This document shows positions 1 through 8,325 of a DNA stretch of 18,886 nucleotides, piece by piece. Both the position numbers and the translations under genes were made by a program. The notes beneath the pieces were generated by a model. It did not search any database. It was not told the origin of the DNA and worked only from the letters and a program-made list of their open reading frames with translations. How positions within the stretch are numbered: the first letter of the stretch is position 1; the number at the start of each line of letters is the position of its first letter. Source of the stretch: Eutrophomonas brisbanensis (GTDB taxonomy: Bacteria; Pseudomonadota; Gammaproteobacteria; Burkholderiales; Eutrophovitaceae); the NCBI GenBank assembly GCA_038141705.1, contig JAYQIQ010000005.1, positions 1 through 18,886 of the forward strand, read 5' to 3'.

Positions 1-1558
1 AGCAGGCGGTTTCCCGGAAATATCGTATACAACGCGATTAATTCCACGCACCTCATTAATTATTCGATTGGATATTTTCGAAAGCAACGAGTAAGGCAGC
101 TCCGCCCAATTCGCCGTCATAAAGTCTGAGGTCTCTACCGCCCTAATAGCTACAACGTACTCGTATGTCCTGCCATCTCCCATAACGCCAACGGACTTAA
201 CTGGTAAAAACACACAAAAAGCTTGCGCAGTTTTTTCATACCAACCAGATGCGTATAACTCCTCGATGAATATAGCATCGGCAAATCGAAGCATATCCGC
301 ATATTTTTTACTAACTGCTCCCAAAATTCTGACCCCGAGACCCGGGCCAGGAAATGGATGTCGGTACACCATCGCATGTGGTAAACCTAATTCTTCGCCC
401 AATTTTCTCACTTCGTCTTTAAACAAATCTCGAAGCGGCTCGAGTAATTTTAAGTTTAATGTGTCAGGTAATCCCCCTGACGTTATGATGAGACTTTATC
501 ATTGTTTTTGCTTTTTTGTTTTTTTGCACCAGCTGACTCAATCACATCAGGATAGATCGTTCCTTGCGCAAGCCACTTTGCGTCTTTAATTTTTTCCGCC
601 TCCTCCCTGAAAAATCTCAACAAACTCTTTGCCTATTATTTTTCTCTTCTGTTCGGGATCTACTACACCTGAGAGTTTTTCTAGAAATCTATTTTTTTCT
701 GCGTCCACATGAATAACCTTGACACCCAAGTTTTCACGAAAGGTCTTCATTACCTGATCCGCCTCATTCAATCTAAGCAGGCCAGTGTCGACAAAAACGC
801 AAGTTAATTGATCACCAATCGCTTTGTGTATCAGTGCTGCTGCTACCGACGAATCCACACCGCCAGATAACCCTAGAATGACATGCTCTTTACCGACTTG
901 TTCTCGGATAGCCTCAACAGACTCTGCGACATAGTTGGGCATTGTCCAATCAGGTTTTAGATCGCATATCCTCTAACACGAACCTTGAAATAATCTCACG
1001 ACCTAATTTGGTATGCGTGACCTCTGGATGAAACTGCAAACCATACATATTGCGAGAATCATCCCCTATCCCAGCTATGGGAGTGGATTCATTAGAGGCT
1101 ATGATTTTGAAGCCATCTGGGATTTCAACTACCTTATCGCCATGACTCATCCAGACTTCCAAAAACCATGTCCCTCGGAATTCGAGCGGTCTTGAATATC
1201 TCTTAGAAGGTCTGAATGCCCACGCGCCCTGACCTCTGCAAAACCGAATTCCCGCTTCTCGGCATTTTCAACTCTTCCGCCTAGTTGTTCAGCCATAGTC
1301 TGCATTCCATAGCAAATACCGAGCACGGGCTTACCCATCTTGAAGATCTCTTGATGCGCTTTCGGGCTCTCACTTGAGTCATATACCGAAGCAGGCCCCC
1401 GGACAAAATTATTCCGCTTGGATCAAACGACTGTATATCCTCAAACGGATAATCATAGGGATGCAACTCACAGTAAACACCCATTTCACGGATACGCCGC
1501 GCGATTAACTGCGTGTACTGAGATCAAAGTCTAAAATGAGGATTTTGTTTGCTTGCAT
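1..1558 (-). CDS. guaA: GMP synthase (glutamine-hydrolysing), frame-broken, 3' end cut by window
   Basis: GuaA aminates XMP to GMP with ATP and glutamine in the cytosol, the last step of GMP synthesis. Starting from ATG at 1556-1558, the restored protein has a class I glutamine amidotransferase domain with the nucleophile in VLGICYGMQTM and the His/Glu pair in GLQFHPEVTHT. An ATP pyrophosphatase domain with P-loop LSGGVDSSV follows. The dimerisation domain has HPFPGPGLGVRILG and VMGDGRTYEYV and ends near GKPPA, so only about five residues are missing. Seven single-base breaks interrupt it: missing bases near 1525, 1396-1400 and 1161-1165, and extra bases near 970, 605-607, 512-517 and 473-477. 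Each restored frame matches the family without gaps. It lies 49 bases after guaB on the same strand and is presumably co-transcribed. Identity is certain; whether the breaks are real is not, and sequencing error is my preferred reading. Confidence 0.93.
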
Positions 1559-1607
1559 GACGAACTACGTGGCTATCAGCTAGCCAAAGAAAAAATTAAC
1601 GAAAAAG

Positions 1608-3069
1608 TTATTCAACCCGATAATTTGGAGCTTCTTTTACTATTTGCACATCATGCACATGAGATTCCTTTATGCCTGAAGCAGATATTTCGACGAACTC
1701 CGCGCGCTCATGCGCCTCGTTTATCGTCGCACATCCAAGATACCCCATCGAGGAGCGTAGCCCACCTACCAATTGATGCAAAACAGCCACCGCAGAGCCC
1801 TTGTAAGGAACTCTACCTTCCACACCCTCTGGGACTAATTTTTCCGCCTCACCCTCTTGCCCGTCCTGAAAATATCGATCACTTGACCCTTTCTGCATCG
1901 CCGAGATTGAGCCCATACCACGGTAAGATTTATACGATCTCCTTGGTACAGCTCTATTTCTCCAGGGGCTTCTTCTGTACCAGCGAGTAGACCTCCGAGC
2001 ATTACCGTTGATGCTCCTGCTGCAATCGCTTTCGCGATGTCACCAGAGTACCGAATTCCTCCGTCGGCTATAAGTGGTATTCCATCTTTTACAATTGCAC
2101 TCGCGACATTATCGATCGCCGTGATTTGCGGAACGCCAACACCTGCAACTACTCGAGTGGTACAAATTGATCCAGGGCCTATTCCTACTTTCACTCCATC
2201 TGCGCCAGCCTGGACCAACGCCTTGGCTGCATCGGCTGTGGCAATATTTCCACCAATCACTTCGACTGAACTAAAGTTACGCTTAACCCAAGATACTCTG
2301 TCGATCACCCCTTGAGAATGCCCATGTGCCGTATCGACAACAATCACATCCACCCCAGCATTCACCAGTTTTTCAATACGCTCATCCGTTCCTTCGCCAA
2401 CCCCCACTGCAGCCCCCACCAGCAGACTACCTTGCTTATCTTTAGCGGCTTTCGGGTACTCAGAAGACATCAAAATATCTTTCACTGTAATGAGACCCTT
2501 GAGGTGAAAATTTTTATCTACGACGAGAACCCGCTCAATACGGTGTTTATGCATCAACCGCATTGCTTCCTCATTGCTCGCACCTTCCGTCAACTGTGAC
2601 CAATTTCTCCGCAGGAGTCATAATTTTAGCGACTGACTGATTTAGGTTTGTTTCAAAGCGCATATCACGATTGGTAACAAGGCCTACAACTCTGCCGGCG
2701 TCAACAACAGGAAGTCCAGAAATCTTATGTTGCTTCGTTGAGCAAAAACATCCTTGACACTCATCTCAGACGTAATCGTCACAGGATCCTTCACTACTCC
2801 ATTTTCAAAGCGTTTGACCTTAGAAACTTCCCGCGCTTGAATCTCAGGCGTCATATTCTTGTGAATAATCCCAATCCCACCTTCAAGGGCAATGGCAATA
2901 GCCAAGCGAGACTCGGTCACAGTATCCATGGCCGCGGAAACAACCGGGATGTTCAGTGAAATGTTTTTTGATAATTTAGAAGCTAACGAGACGTCTCGCG
3001 GGAGCACAGAAGAATGTGCAGGGACTAGAGCACGTCGTCAAAAGTCAGCGCCTTTTGGTTAATTCTCAT
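1608..3069 (-). CDS. guaB: Inosine-5'-monophosphate dehydrogenase, frame-broken
   Basis: GuaB oxidises IMP to XMP with NAD+, the rate-setting step to guanine nucleotides; it is a cytosolic tetramer. The restored protein begins at ATG 3067-3069 with ALTFDDVLLVPAHSSVLPRD and continues with PVVSAAMDTVTESRLAIA. It then has the tandem CBS insert (SGLPVVD and RVLVVD segments), the GADGVKVGIGPGSICTTR loop with the catalytic Cys, and the mobile flap around GSISAMQKGSSDRYFQ. It ends NYRVE at TAA 1608-1610. Four single-base breaks are seen: one missing near 3025, one missing near 2723, one extra near 2589-2592 and one missing near 1936-1942. With these repaired it is about 486 residues, the normal length. 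It is first in the guaBA pair and has its own promoter at 3093-3120. No clear Shine-Dalgarno sequence precedes the ATG. Confidence 0.94.
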
Positions 3070-3092
3070 GTTTTTAGTCGCCCAAAGACGCT

Positions 3093-3120
3093 ATTATACG
3101 ATATATCCATGCCTACTCAA
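3093..3120 (-). promoter_or_regulatory. Sigma-70-type promoter of guaBA
   Basis: Read on the minus strand there is a perfect -10 TATAAT (3093-3098) and a -35 TTGAGT (3115-3120, four of six consensus bases), separated by 16 bases. The expected transcript start near 3085 leaves only about 16 bases before the guaB ATG. That matches the lack of a recognisable ribosome binding site. No operator-like palindrome is evident around it. Confidence 0.6.
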
Positions 3121-3145
3121 AATTAGCGATTGCTAGCGGTGTCAC

Positions 3146-3453
3146 GTGGGTTCAACTAAAGTTAGATCAATATTCTTGGTGCTGTTAAGTTTGACCATCC
3201 AAAGCTCGCTCGCCACAGCCGATTCGATCCGCATTCAACGGCGTTCAGCGCCCTGGAGGAAGCTCGATTACTTGTAACAAAAGCTGCAGAGCTCGGGTCC
3301 CTGTGGATTCTCGCAAAAGAAAATCTCGAAAAAGCAGAAAAATCATTTGCCAATGGAAATTACGTGGAGACTTTAGAGTTTTCTAGTGATGCCAGCGCAT
3401 TCGCCAAACTTGGAATCGAGCAAGCGAACTCGCCGCCATACGAGCACCGTTAA
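3146..3453 (+). CDS. Small exported helical protein, SoxXA-binding/DUF4398-like, frame-broken
   Basis: The plus strand reads a signal peptide from GTG 3146: a basic start (GSTKVRS), a hydrophobic core (IFLVLLSLTI) and a likely signal peptidase I site after SSLATA. The second half lies in the next frame, starting about 3250 (ALEEARLLVTKAAELG), and ends PPYEHR at TAA 3451-3453. Adding one base in the CCC at 3251-3253 joins them into about 103 residues. The mature part is nearly all alpha-helix: alanine-rich, with a Gly-x2-Trp turn (ELGSLW) followed by repeated Ala/Gly spacing. That resembles SoxXA-binding and DUF4398 periplasmic proteins. I recognise the style, not a definite family member, and assign no function. 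It diverges from guaB and its stop overlaps that of rnfH. No good ribosome binding site is seen, so the start is uncertain. Confidence 0.5.
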
Positions 3454-3752
3454 CTGTCAGAGTTTTTCTGCCGAGCAACCCTCTCCTTCTCAAATCCTTG
3501 GGGTCTGCGATAAGGGGGCGATAAATCTCAACACGATCTCCGCCCTTGAGAACATAATCGCTAGAAACCTTTTTTACCCCACACCCCTACACTTGAGACC
3601 TTGATTGCATTCTCCTGTAACCAATTGCAAACTTTAGAATCATCAAACAAATCAGAAATACGATATTCACCACGAGGAAGAACCGCCGAGAATGAAAAAT
3701 CGCGAAAAGTAGATGCATAAATGATCTCCACTCTGCTTTCGGCGTTACTCAT
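3450..3752 (-). CDS. rnfH: RnfH-family protein (UPF0125), frame-broken
   Basis: This is a small ubiquitin-like-fold protein of the RnfH/RatB family. Its biochemical role is unsettled: it was named for neighbourhood to rnf electron-transport genes in some bacteria and is usually paired with ratA. It starts at ATG 3750-3752 (MSNAESRVEIIYAS), continues through VGVWGKK and the family signature GDRVEIYRPLIADPK, and ends KNSDS at TAA 3450-3452. Two breaks are seen: one extra A in the run at 3570-3575 (minus-strand sense) and one missing base near 3492-3494. The restored length is about 100 residues, normal for the family. Its start codon overlaps the ratA stop by eight bases, so translational coupling is likely. 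Confidence 0.8.
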
Positions 3753-4194
3753 TACATACCTTCTGAGCTCGAGTCACAAATGAATCTACAAATGTACTGG
3801 TAATCGAATTGAAGATTGGACCTAAGATTTTCTCTAAAAGCGCATTAGAAAACTCATAGCTCAAAGAGAACATAACCCTACAACCAAGATCATCGATACC
3901 CTTAAAGCTCCACCGTCCAGAAAGATTTTTAAAAGGGCCCGAAACGAGCTCCATATTTATCTCACCGACTGCATCTTGGGTTGGCTCTGAAATCCGATTT
4001 CTCGTGGAGAACGATTGAGAAACCCCCTTAAATTTGATATCGATTTCCGCCACCATTTCGTTCACCTCACGTTGAACTACTCGAGCCCCACCGCACCATG
4101 GCAGAAAATCAGGATAACTCTCGATATCATTAACAAGGTCGTACATCGATTTAGCTTTGTGAGGCACAAGAACAATTTTTTCTATATGGGTCAT
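3745..4194 (-). CDS. ratA: RatA / COQ10-type START-domain protein
   Basis: This is an intact 149-residue member of the polyketide cyclase/COQ10 START-like family. In E. coli RatA was described as a toxin that blocks 70S formation from 50S subunits; eukaryotic Coq10 homologues bind ubiquinone. Which role applies here cannot be read from the sequence. Family hallmarks are the start THIEKIVLVPHKAKSMYDLV, the segment IESYPDFLPWCGGARVV and the closing FSLSYEFSNALLEKILGP. It is cytosolic, with no signal peptide or membrane segment. It heads the ratA-rnfH pair, diverges from smpB across about 70 bases, and overlaps rnfH by eight bases. The start is the ATG at 4192-4194. Confidence 0.88.
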   Translation of the reverse strand: MTHIEKIVLVPHKAKSMYDLVNDIESYPDFLPWCGGARVVQREVNEMVAEIDIKFKGVSQSFSTRNRISEPTQDAVGEINMELVSGPFKNLSGRWSFKGIDDLGCRVMFSLSYEFSNALLEKILGPIFNSITSTFVDSFVTRAQKVCNE

Positions 4195-4265
4195 AGCACT
4201 TGATTTAGCCTACAATTGACGCTTTAGCGATCTTAATTTGCATTGTTTTTAGCGCCTACGTATTC

Positions 4266-4713
4266 ATGAGCATTGTTCAAAACAAAAAAAGCTTTCCACG
4301 ATTATTTTATCGAAGAACGCTATGAGGCGGGCTTATCGCTTTTAGGCTGGGAGGTAAAATCGATTCGTGCTGGGCGCGCCCAATTGAAGGAAGCCTATGT
4401 CGTTATAAAAAACGAAGAATTATTTTTAATTGGCTCGCATATAAGCCCCTTGGAATCAACATCGACGCACGAAAAAGCAGATCCAATCCGTACGCGGAAG
4501 CTTCTTCTGCATGCAGAACAAATATCCAAATTAATTGGAAAAGTCGAACGCGCTGGCTACACACTCACACCTCTAAATTTTCATTACTCGAAGGGACGAA
4601 TAAAACTCGAGGTGGGTCTCGCAAAAGGTAAGAAACAACATGACAAAAGAGCGGCGACCAAGGAAAAGGATTGGCAACGGGAACAACAGCGCTTGTTAAG
4701 ACAAAAACGCTGA
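4266..4713 (+). CDS. smpB: SsrA-binding protein SmpB, start region frame-broken
   Basis: SmpB binds tmRNA and brings it to stalled ribosomes for trans-translation. The protein shows the conserved body KKAFHDYFIEERYEAGL, LGWEVKSIRAGRAQLKEAY, then GSHISPL and GLAKGKKQHDKR, with a basic tail ending RLLRQKR. The family start (MSI-x2-NKKAFHDYF) is encoded from ATG 4266, but a run of seven A at 4284-4290 shifts the frame; with six A the reading is continuous and gives 148 residues. The only in-frame alternative is TTG 4273, which would give an atypical start, so I prefer the ATG with an indel. A TTGACG at 4216-4221 could be a -35 element, but no convincing -10 goes with it. smpB converges on trpS with seven bases between the stops. 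Confidence 0.92.
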
Positions 4714-4725
4714 TCGTGTATCAGC
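4702..4725 (-). terminator. Weak hairpin with T-tract after trpS; contains both convergent stop codons
   Basis: A perfect six-base inverted repeat, GCTGAT (4709-4714) and ATCAGC (4720-4725), has a five-base loop. On the minus strand it is followed by GTTTTTG, so it could terminate trpS. The left arm contains the smpB TGA and the right arm the trpS TGA. The short stem makes this a weak terminator at best. On the plus strand no T-tract follows. Confidence 0.35.
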
Positions 4726-5923
4726 CGTAATCTAACCCCATAACTTCTCGCACGTCCCTCATTGTCTCTTGGGCAATCTTCCTTGCCTTATCATTTCCAT
4801 CAGCGATGATATTTCGCACCAAGGCTGGATCATCAATAAACTTTTGAGCGCGCTCTCTGATTGGTCGTAACGATTTTTGTATAGAAGCCACGACCGGCTC
4901 CTTGCACTCGATACATCCGATCCCAGCATTTTTGCACCCACTAACCACCCAGTCTTTCGTTTTTTCATCTGAGTAAATTTCATGCAGTTGCCAAACTGGA
5001 CACTTTGCGGGGTCGCCTGGGTCATCTCTACGAATCCGCGCAGGATCTGTAGGCATTTTTCTCACCTTTTTACTAATCGATTCGTCGTCTTCACGAAGTG
5101 AGATCGTATTGTTATACGACTTAGACATTTTTTGTCCGTCAAGGCCCGGCATTTTCGACGCAGCTGTCAAAAGTGATTGCGGCTCAGAAAGAATCATCTT
5201 ACCGCCACCCTCTAAATACCCAAATAAGCGCTCACGGTCTCCTAATGACAAATTGGCAGACTCCTCAAGTAATGCTCTACCAGAATCGAGCGCAGCGATA
5301 TCACCCTGCTCTTGATATTTGTTTCTAAGTTCACGGTAAAGCTTTGCTCGTTTGCTTCCCAGAGTCTTTATTGCTTCCTCTGCCTTTTGCTCAAAACCAA
5401 CTTCTTTACCGTATATATGATTAAACCGCCTGGCGATTTCTCTCGTAAATTCGATGTGGGGCACTTGATCCTCGCCTACCGGAACTAAATTTGCACGATA
5501 AATTAGAATGTCAGCCGACTGGAGCAATGGATAACCTAGGAATCCATAAGTTGAAAGATCCTTCTCAGACAATTTTTCTTGTTGATCCTTGTAAGTGGGA
5601 ACCCGCTCTAGCCAACCCAAAGGGGTAATCATCGACATTAACAAGTGCAACTCTGCATGCTCGGGTACTTTTGACTGGATAAATAAAGTAGCTTGGGACG
5701 GATCTATTCCGGCCGCCAACCAATCAATCAACATCTCCCATACATTTTCCTCGATTATCTCCGGGGAATCGTAATGAGTAGTGAGCGCGTGCCAATCTGC
5801 AACAAAGAATAAGCACTGGTATTCATTCTGCAGTTTCAACCAATTTTCTAGTACACCGTTGTAATGCCCCAGATGCAGTGCGCCAGTCGGTCGCATTCCA
5901 GATAAAACTCGATCATCAAACAT
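4721..5923 (-). CDS. trpS: Tryptophanyl-tRNA synthetase, long form with four-Cys motif
   Basis: This class I synthetase charges tRNA-Trp. It is an intact 400-residue frame from ATG 5921-5923; a TTG just upstream is in frame but less likely. GGGGAG about eleven bases before the ATG is the ribosome binding site. The HIGH motif is HLGH (residues 17-20) and KMSKS is at 265-269. Between them is a lineage insert around residues 185-245, as expected for the ~400-residue form common in Burkholderiales rather than the ~334-residue E. coli form. The C-terminal part carries Cys308, Cys330, Cys337 and Cys340, spaced C-x21-C-x6-C-x2-C. This closely matches the [4Fe-4S] motif known from Thermotoga TrpRS (C-x22-C-x6-C-x2-C). 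It follows the M50 protease gene by 20 bases, so the two are probably one transcript. Confidence 0.95.
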   Translation of the reverse strand: MFDDRVLSGMRPTGALHLGHYNGVLENWLKLQNEYQCLFFVADWHALTTHYDSPEIIEENVWEMLIDWLAAGIDPSQATLFIQSKVPEHAELHLLMSMITPLGWLERVPTYKDQQEKLSEKDLSTYGFLGYPLLQSADILIYRANLVPVGEDQVPHIEFTREIARRFNHIYGKEVGFEQKAEEAIKTLGSKRAKLYRELRNKYQEQGDIAALDSGRALLEESANLSLGDRERLFGYLEGGGKMILSEPQSLLTAASKMPGLDGQKMSKSYNNTISLREDDESISKKVRKMPTDPARIRRDDPGDPAKCPVWQLHEIYSDEKTKDWVVSGCKNAGIGCIECKEPVVASIQKSLRPIRERAQKFIDDPALVRNIIADGNDKARKIAQETMRDVREVMGLDYG

Positions 5924-5943
5924 CAAAAATGAACACTCCCCTC

Positions 5944-6596
5944 TTAAACCCCGAAAATCAATTTAATCGAATATAAAAAACCGCCAATGATAGGGTACAT
6001 AATCGACCCAAGGATATCAGTCACCATCAACAACATGATTATTAGCAGTCCATATGGCTCAAGTCTTGCTAGTGAGTAAGCCATAGAATTTGGAAGTAAA
6101 CTCACAGCAATTCGTCCTCCATCCAAAGGTGGGATGGGTAAGAGATTAAGCACCATCAGAACCAAATTGATAACGATTCCACCTTGAGCCATAGCAAGCG
6201 CTGGATCCGTGAAGTAATTTACCGGGGACGTTACAACTAATTTAAAAACAATCGCCCACCCGATCGCCATAAGTAAATTTACCGCAGGTCCAGCCGCAGC
6301 TACCCAAAACATATCCTTTTTGGGGTTACGCAATCGGGAAAAATTCACTGGAACTGGTTTTGCCCAACCAAACGCCAACTTTCCACCGCTCGCGATGAGA
6401 AGCACCGCTGGCACAACTAAAGTTCCGATTGGATCGATGTGTTTTAGGGGGTTTAACGATATTCTTCCCTCTTGGTAAGCAGTCAAATCCCTAGCCTCTT
6501 GGCAGCGTACCCATGAGCAGCCTCATGAAGTGTGATGGCCAAAATTGCCGGAAGAGCGTACAAACTCAGTATTTGAATAAAGCCAGCGATATCCAT
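5944..6596 (-). CDS. Site-2-type (M50) membrane metalloprotease, frame-broken near its start
   Basis: This is an integral membrane zinc protease of family M50. From ATG 6594-6596 it reads MDIAGFIQILSLYALPAILA and then HEAAH (residues 24-28), the HExxH zinc site with catalytic Glu25 inside the first membrane segment. The frame then breaks in the CCC at 6489-6491, where one base is missing. It resumes with LTAYQEGRISLNPLKHIDP, hydrophobic stretches, AAAGPAVNLLMA, and NLLPIPPLDGGR, which supplies the third zinc ligand (Asp). The restored length is about 217 residues, the short form without a PDZ domain, so it is not RseP itself. The substrate is unknown. In Burkholderiales this gene commonly precedes trpS, as here. 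About 107 bases of leader separate it from a candidate promoter. Confidence 0.87.
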
Positions 6597-6703
6597 AAGC
6601 GCAATCTAATCGGTGGCCTTAGGAGACGCTTCTATTACAGACTGAACAACCAATTTCATGAAATCTAAGTTACTATCAGCTAGCAGTGACAACAGATCTA
6701 TAG

Positions 6704-6730
6704 ATTATAGCTGTTCCCCATGACTTTGAA
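6704..6730 (-). promoter_or_regulatory. Candidate promoter for the M50-trpS unit
   Basis: The minus strand has a perfect TATAAT at 6704-6709. The best -35-like box, TTCAAA at 6725-6730, is only 15 bases away, so the -35 is poor. It lies in the 120-base divergent gap between the M50 gene and the gamma-glutamyltransferase gene and overlaps the likely start of the latter, which could make the two promoters interfere. I saw no clear plus-strand promoter, though TATAGA/TTATAG sequences at about 6699-6710 could be a -10. Confidence 0.35.
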
Positions 6731-8324
6731 TTCGTAAGTTATCGATCCATGCAGAGCCCCAGAAAATCTATAACCGGTGAAAATATCGTTGCAACGACAC
6801 AACCGTTAGCAGTCGATGCCGGACTCCAAATGATTAAATTGGGCGGAAATGCTGTCGATGCCGCTATTGCAACCGCAATCACCCTAACTGTTGTAGAACC
6901 AACCATGAATGGCATCGGCTCTGATGCATTTTGTATCGTTTGGGATGGAAACAAATTGCATGGCCTGAATGCGTCTGGGCGATTCCCAGAAGAATGGAAA
7001 ACGGATGATTTCATTACCCAACCTGAAATGCCGAAGGAAGGCTGGGCTAGTGTTACTGTACCCGGTGCGGTATCAGCGTGGGCGGCACTTTCACAAAAAT
7101 TTGGGAAACTAAACTTTGAAAAGCTTTTCGAGCCTGCCATTGAGCACGCGACCTCAGGTTTCGCAGTTACCCCAATCATCGCAAGACAATGGTTTGAACA
7201 AGCTCCTCGTTTAAAAAGATATTCCTGGTTTTTCCGAAGCCTTCCTTCCCAACGGAAGAGCCCCTGTCGCGGGCGAGATTTTCCGTAATCCAACACAGGC
7301 GCGTACCTTACATTTAATAGCCAAATCATGTGGTCAGGATTTTTACGAGGGAAAACTAGCTTCTGAATTAATCAATCATTCAAATCAAAACGGCGGAAAA
7401 CTAACACTCCGAGATCTGCAATCACATAAAGCTGAGTGGGTGAAGCCCATACAAGCAAATTATCGCGATATCACAGTTCATGAAATTCCACCGAATGGTC
7501 AAGGAATTGCCACTCTTATGGCATTAACTATTCTTGACGAGTTTGAAGACAAAATCTTCGACTTGACTGAAGCCGATCGTATTCATCTGGAGATTGAAGC
7601 AATGCGATTGGCATTCAATGACGCGTATCAGCATATCGCAGACCCTGATTTTATGAAAATATCGATCGACCAACTGCTCGATACATCTCGATTAAAACAA
7701 CTCGCGAAGCAAATAAAACTTAACGAGACTTGCAAAACCCCTGCCAGCTCTCCTGGTGAAAACTCCGATACGGTCTATCTATCAACAGCCGACTCCAATG
7801 GAATGATGGTTTCATTTATCCAGTCGAATTACATGGGCTTTGGCTCCGGAATTGTTATACCCGGAACCGGCATTAGCTTACAGAATCGTGCCGCTGGCTT
7901 CGTTGTAGACCCGAAACACCCAAACTGCGTGAAGGGCGGTAAAAAACCATTTCATACGATCATCCCAGGATTCATCACCAGAGGGAATGCTGCTCACTCA
8001 AGCTTCGGGGTAATGGGGGGCGATATGCAGGCACAAGGTCACCTTCAAATATGTCGCGCGATGGCAAGAGACAAACAGGACCCACAACAAGCGATTAATC
8101 ACTCAAGGTGGAAACTTAACAAAGAAGGGAATCTCGTTGTTGAAGACTCCTATCAGCCCGAAATACTTCATTCCCTGCAAGCTAAAGGGCATACCATCAA
8201 TCCAATTCCCTATGGCTCTTTTGACTTTGGAGCCTCGCAAGTTATTTCTAAAACCCAAAACGGCTTCATCGGTGGATCCGAACCCAGACGAGATGGGTTA
8301 GCCAAGTCAATAACAAATTTCTAG
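6720..8324 (+). CDS. Gamma-glutamyltransferase family protein (YwrD-like), frame-broken
   Basis: This is an N-terminal-nucleophile hydrolase of the gamma-glutamyltranspeptidase family, which matures by self-cleavage before a Thr. Upstream part: NIVATTQPLAVDAGLQMIK, GGNAVDAAIA, VVEPTMNGIGSDAF, LNASGR. Downstream part: the nucleophile Thr (ACG at 7770-7772) in NSDTVYLSTAD, then GFGSG, GGKKPFHTIIPG, GGDMQAQGH and GSEPRRDG. GGDMQ-QGH and the missing signal peptide fit the YwrD-like branch better than classical periplasmic Ggt; glutathione hydrolysis is therefore not assured. One extra T at 7229-7233 breaks the middle. A second break, a missing T at 6725-6727, probably hides the true ATG at 6720-6722 (MTFEFVSYRS); otherwise the start is ATG 6749. 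Restored length is about 534 residues. It converges on the thiamine-diphosphate enzyme with one base between stops. Confidence 0.85.
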
Positions 8325-8325
8325 T

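Noticed and set aside
1553..1990. 145-residue plus-strand frame over the guaB end
   Set aside because: It is the shadow of guaB, which is unmistakable on the minus strand, and is rich in Pro/His/Leu as antisense frames often are.
3162..3353. 63-residue minus-strand frame opposite the small exported gene
   Set aside because: Composition is Ser/Arg/Phe-rich antisense noise; the plus strand has the signal peptide and helical protein pattern.
4203..4265. Promoter for smpB using TTGACG at 4216-4221
   Set aside because: At 16-18 bases distance the only -10-like sequences match three of six bases or fewer, so it is mentioned but not listed.
6606..6659. A 17-codon minus-strand frame (MKLVVQSVIEASPKATD) just before the M50 gene, as leader peptide or gene remnant
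   Set aside because: No ribosome binding site, no run of codons suggesting attenuation and no recognisable family. It could be chance in a 110-base leader.
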